In this document: piece by piece, positions 4,309-5,819 of the stretch
Layout: every line of letters starts with the position of its first letter
Position numbering within the stretch: position 1 is the first letter of the stretch
From: Thermoplasmata archaeon
GTDB lineage: Archaea > Thermoplasmatota > Thermoplasmata > Thermoplasmatales > Thermoplasmataceae
Assembly (NCBI GenBank): GCA_021806355.1
Contig: JAJZXT010000147.1
Span: 1 to 5,819, forward strand
Reading direction: 5' to 3'
Length of the DNA stretch: 5,819 nucleotides
Program-made: the position numbers and the translations under genes
Notes under the pieces: generated by a model
The model's database searches: none
The model's input: only the letters and a program-made list of their open reading frames with translations
What the model was told of the DNA's origin: nothing

Positions 4309-5757
4309 CTAAATGGGATTCGGCTTAAATCTTTCTTTCACTTCCTCAATATTATGAATAACCACTGACTTGAATTTTGGGAACTCGTCCGGCGTTTTTG
4401 GATAGTTTTCATAGATGTCGTTAAATTCCTTCATCTTCTTTACGGTATATATGAGATTTGAGAAGGCAGTAATGTTCCTTGCACCTTTGAGAATCATCTT
4501 GAATTTTTGAGCCATTGAGAGTTCTGGGATCACGCCCACAGTTAAGTCAGAGGCCTCCTTTTCGGTGAGGAACGACTTCATTCCATAGTTGAGTACCGAA
4601 TTGTTCAGTGACTGTAAATATATCCTGAATGCTTCCATTCCTGCCATCTTCTTTCCGTACAGTTCGTTATATTCAAGGTTATAGCTCCAGAGATTCTTGA
4701 CCGAAAAATCGCCCTCCTGGATTGCCCTTGCTGCATGCTTCCCGCATGTTATTCCAGAAAGCAGTGCCGGGCCAATTCCACCTGCACTTATGGGATTTGG
4801 CATTACCATGCTGTCACCAGCCCCCATATACCCATTGAAAACCAGGCTCTCCATCTGTCTTCTCACAGGGACAGACCAGGAACCCTTTCCGTTGTTGTCC
4901 TTGTCATATATTTTCAATCCTTTGAAAACGGGAAGCAATTTAACATAATTATCTATGAGAGTCTGGAGATTGTCAGATTTGCCAAGGGCTTTGTTCCTTA
5001 TGTCAAGGCTCTTCTTCTGCACTCCAAGACCGATATTGACCCTGTTTCCTGACCTTGGAAAAACCCATCCATATCCTCCGGGGGCAATCTCGTTGTTCAG
5101 GTGAATAAGTGCATATTTCCTGTCATAATATCTCTCATCCTCGTGATCGAGAGATTCGAATTCAAAAATGTATCTGCCCGTGCTCTCAATATCATCAATA
5201 TCCACAGATCTATCTATGAAATTATTTTCAGGAAGCTTTCTCCTGATCACGGTAGAAACGCCAAGGCAATCTATGAGTATCTTTGATCTTATGCTCTTCT
5301 TTTCCCCGCCCTTTTTCCTGCCGGTTAATCCATGAATGAAATTATCTTCGTGCAGGGGGCCGTCCACCTCGAATTCTGGCCAGTATTCAACACCGCTTTT
5401 CAGTGCAATCTGGAGCAGTTTCCTTTCAAATTCAGGTCTATCAAGCGAATAGCCAACCCCGTCAAATGGATATTTTGAAGAAAGGTCGGGAGACAATGCC
5501 AGCACACCATCAACTTTCTGATCCAGCTCAGGATGGGAAAACGTTACTCCAACATTTTTTTGAAGAAAATCAATGTGGCCTCCGGCTACGGCATCCCCGC
5601 ATGTCCATCCCCACACTGTTTTTTTTCCAACTGATTCTTCCTTATTTCTATCCACAAGCAATACTGATGCTCCTCCCCGGGCTGCCATAGCCGCCGCGAG
5701 GCTTCCAGACATTCCTGCACCAGCCACTATTACATCGTAATCAATAGAGGTCGTCAT
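4309..5757 (-). CDS. Geranylgeranyl reductase family flavoprotein (long, Sulfolobus-type)
   Basis: A 482-residue FAD enzyme expected to reduce the double bonds of geranylgeranyl chains in archaeal ether lipids, acting at the membrane face. The N-terminal Rossmann motif GAGMSG is at 13-18, with the ribose-binding acid Asp36 (LLVDR). CGDAV follows at 53-57; I recall the same motif in the Sulfolobus enzyme. Also visible are LDRPEFERKLL (about 105-115), DCLG (163-166), PGGYGWVFP (226-234), VNIGLGV (240-246) and the second FAD motif GAGDSMVMPNPISAGGIG (312-329). The last 120 or so residues form a helical domain with LNYGMK and YPKTPDEFP, as in the longer crenarchaeal enzymes; the Thermoplasma acidophilum enzyme is shorter (about 400 residues). 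TTG 5766 is in frame, but ATG 5757 fits a TATA element 24 bases upstream and puts the FAD motif at the usual distance. Exact substrate (GGPP, phospholipid precursor, or a quinone side chain) is not certain. Confidence 0.92.
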   Translation of the reverse strand: MTTSIDYDVIVAGAGMSGSLAAAMAARGGASVLLVDRNKEESVGKKTVWGWTCGDAVAGGHIDFLQKNVGVTFSHPELDQKVDGVLALSPDLSSKYPFDGVGYSLDRPEFERKLLQIALKSGVEYWPEFEVDGPLHEDNFIHGLTGRKKGGEKKSIRSKILIDCLGVSTVIRRKLPENNFIDRSVDIDDIESTGRYIFEFESLDHEDERYYDRKYALIHLNNEIAPGGYGWVFPRSGNRVNIGLGVQKKSLDIRNKALGKSDNLQTLIDNYVKLLPVFKGLKIYDKDNNGKGSWSVPVRRQMESLVFNGYMGAGDSMVMPNPISAGGIGPALLSGITCGKHAARAIQEGDFSVKNLWSYNLEYNELYGKKMAGMEAFRIYLQSLNNSVLNYGMKSFLTEKEASDLTVGVIPELSMAQKFKMILKGARNITAFSNLIYTVKKMKEFNDIYENYPKTPDEFPKFKSVVIHNIEEVKERFKPNPI

Positions 5758-5778
5758 AATTACCAATTTTCCAAAGTG

Positions 5779-5784
5779 TATAAT
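5779..5784 (-). promoter_or_regulatory. TATA element of the geranylgeranyl reductase gene
   Basis: ATTATA on the minus strand, preceded by GAATAG, is centred about 24 bases before ATG 5757, consistent with a leaderless transcript. A second element, TTTAAA at 5793-5798, would start RNA near 5770 and give a leader of about a dozen bases; no Shine-Dalgarno site is present to use it. Confidence 0.5.
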
Positions 5785-5819
5785 CTATTCGGTTTAAATG
5801 TTTTTAGTATGCAACAAAG

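Noticed and set aside
4697..5690. Plus-strand frames opposite the geranylgeranyl reductase (4697-4948, 4735-5052, 5101-5286, 5403-5690)
   Set aside because: Shadows of a gene with clear FAD-binding and GGR motifs along its whole length.
1..5819. CRISPR array, insertion sequence, att site or defence/mobile system
   Set aside because: No regularly spaced repeats, no transposase, integrase or nuclease motifs, and no terminal inverted repeats were seen; every confident gene is metabolic.

Overview
The window looks like a stretch of ordinary metabolic chromosome from an archaeon of moderate-to-low GC, most plausibly in or near the Thermoplasmata. The evidence is: a fused CoaBC whose motifs look archaeal; a long Sulfolobus-type geranylgeranyl reductase, an enzyme that saturates archaeal isoprenoid lipids; heavy use of AGG/AGA for Arg and ATA for Ile; and archaeal-style TATA elements about 23-26 bases before start codons that have little or no room for a 5' leader. 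The lineage is an inference from style and gene content, not from a marker gene. I see no rRNA, tRNA, CRISPR array, insertion sequence or phage gene.

Layout. Bases 1-119 are relatively GC-rich (about 46% over 1-110) and may carry the tail of a gene entering from the left. They contain a 27-base interrupted palindrome. Bases about 120-482 are AT-rich (about 32% GC) and mostly non-coding, with one doubtful small membrane ORF, a small hairpin, and the promoter and Shine-Dalgarno site of the first clear gene. That gene (483-1226, +) is an alpha/beta hydrolase. It converges, across an 18-base gap, on a three-gene minus-strand operon that reads from 3614 down to 1245: a PaaI-type hotdog thioesterase, then coaBC, then a nitrilase-superfamily carbon-nitrogen hydrolase. 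The operon junctions are tight: 4 bases with a Shine-Dalgarno site overlapping the stop codon, then an ATGA overlap. Divergent from the operon is a gamma-class carbonic anhydrase (3772-4275, +). It converges across 33 bases on the geranylgeranyl reductase (4309-5757, -).

How the genes may work together. The operon centres on coenzyme A. CoaBC makes 4'-phosphopantetheine from 4'-phosphopantothenate, the thioesterase should release CoA from acyl-CoA, and the nitrilase-family enzyme could act on an amide or carbamoyl compound linked to the pathway (a beta-alanine precursor or a pantetheine-like amide). That last link is a hypothesis from gene order. The carbonic anhydrase (CO2/bicarbonate balance) and the reductase (membrane-lipid saturation) are separate single-gene units with their own promoters. 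The leading gene of the operon, the carbonic anhydrase and the reductase all appear to be leaderless, while coaBC (internal) and the alpha/beta hydrolase carry Shine-Dalgarno sites.

There is no clear sign of a new defence or mobile system. The most interesting points are the CoA-centred operon with its unassigned amidase-like member and the dyad at the left edge.
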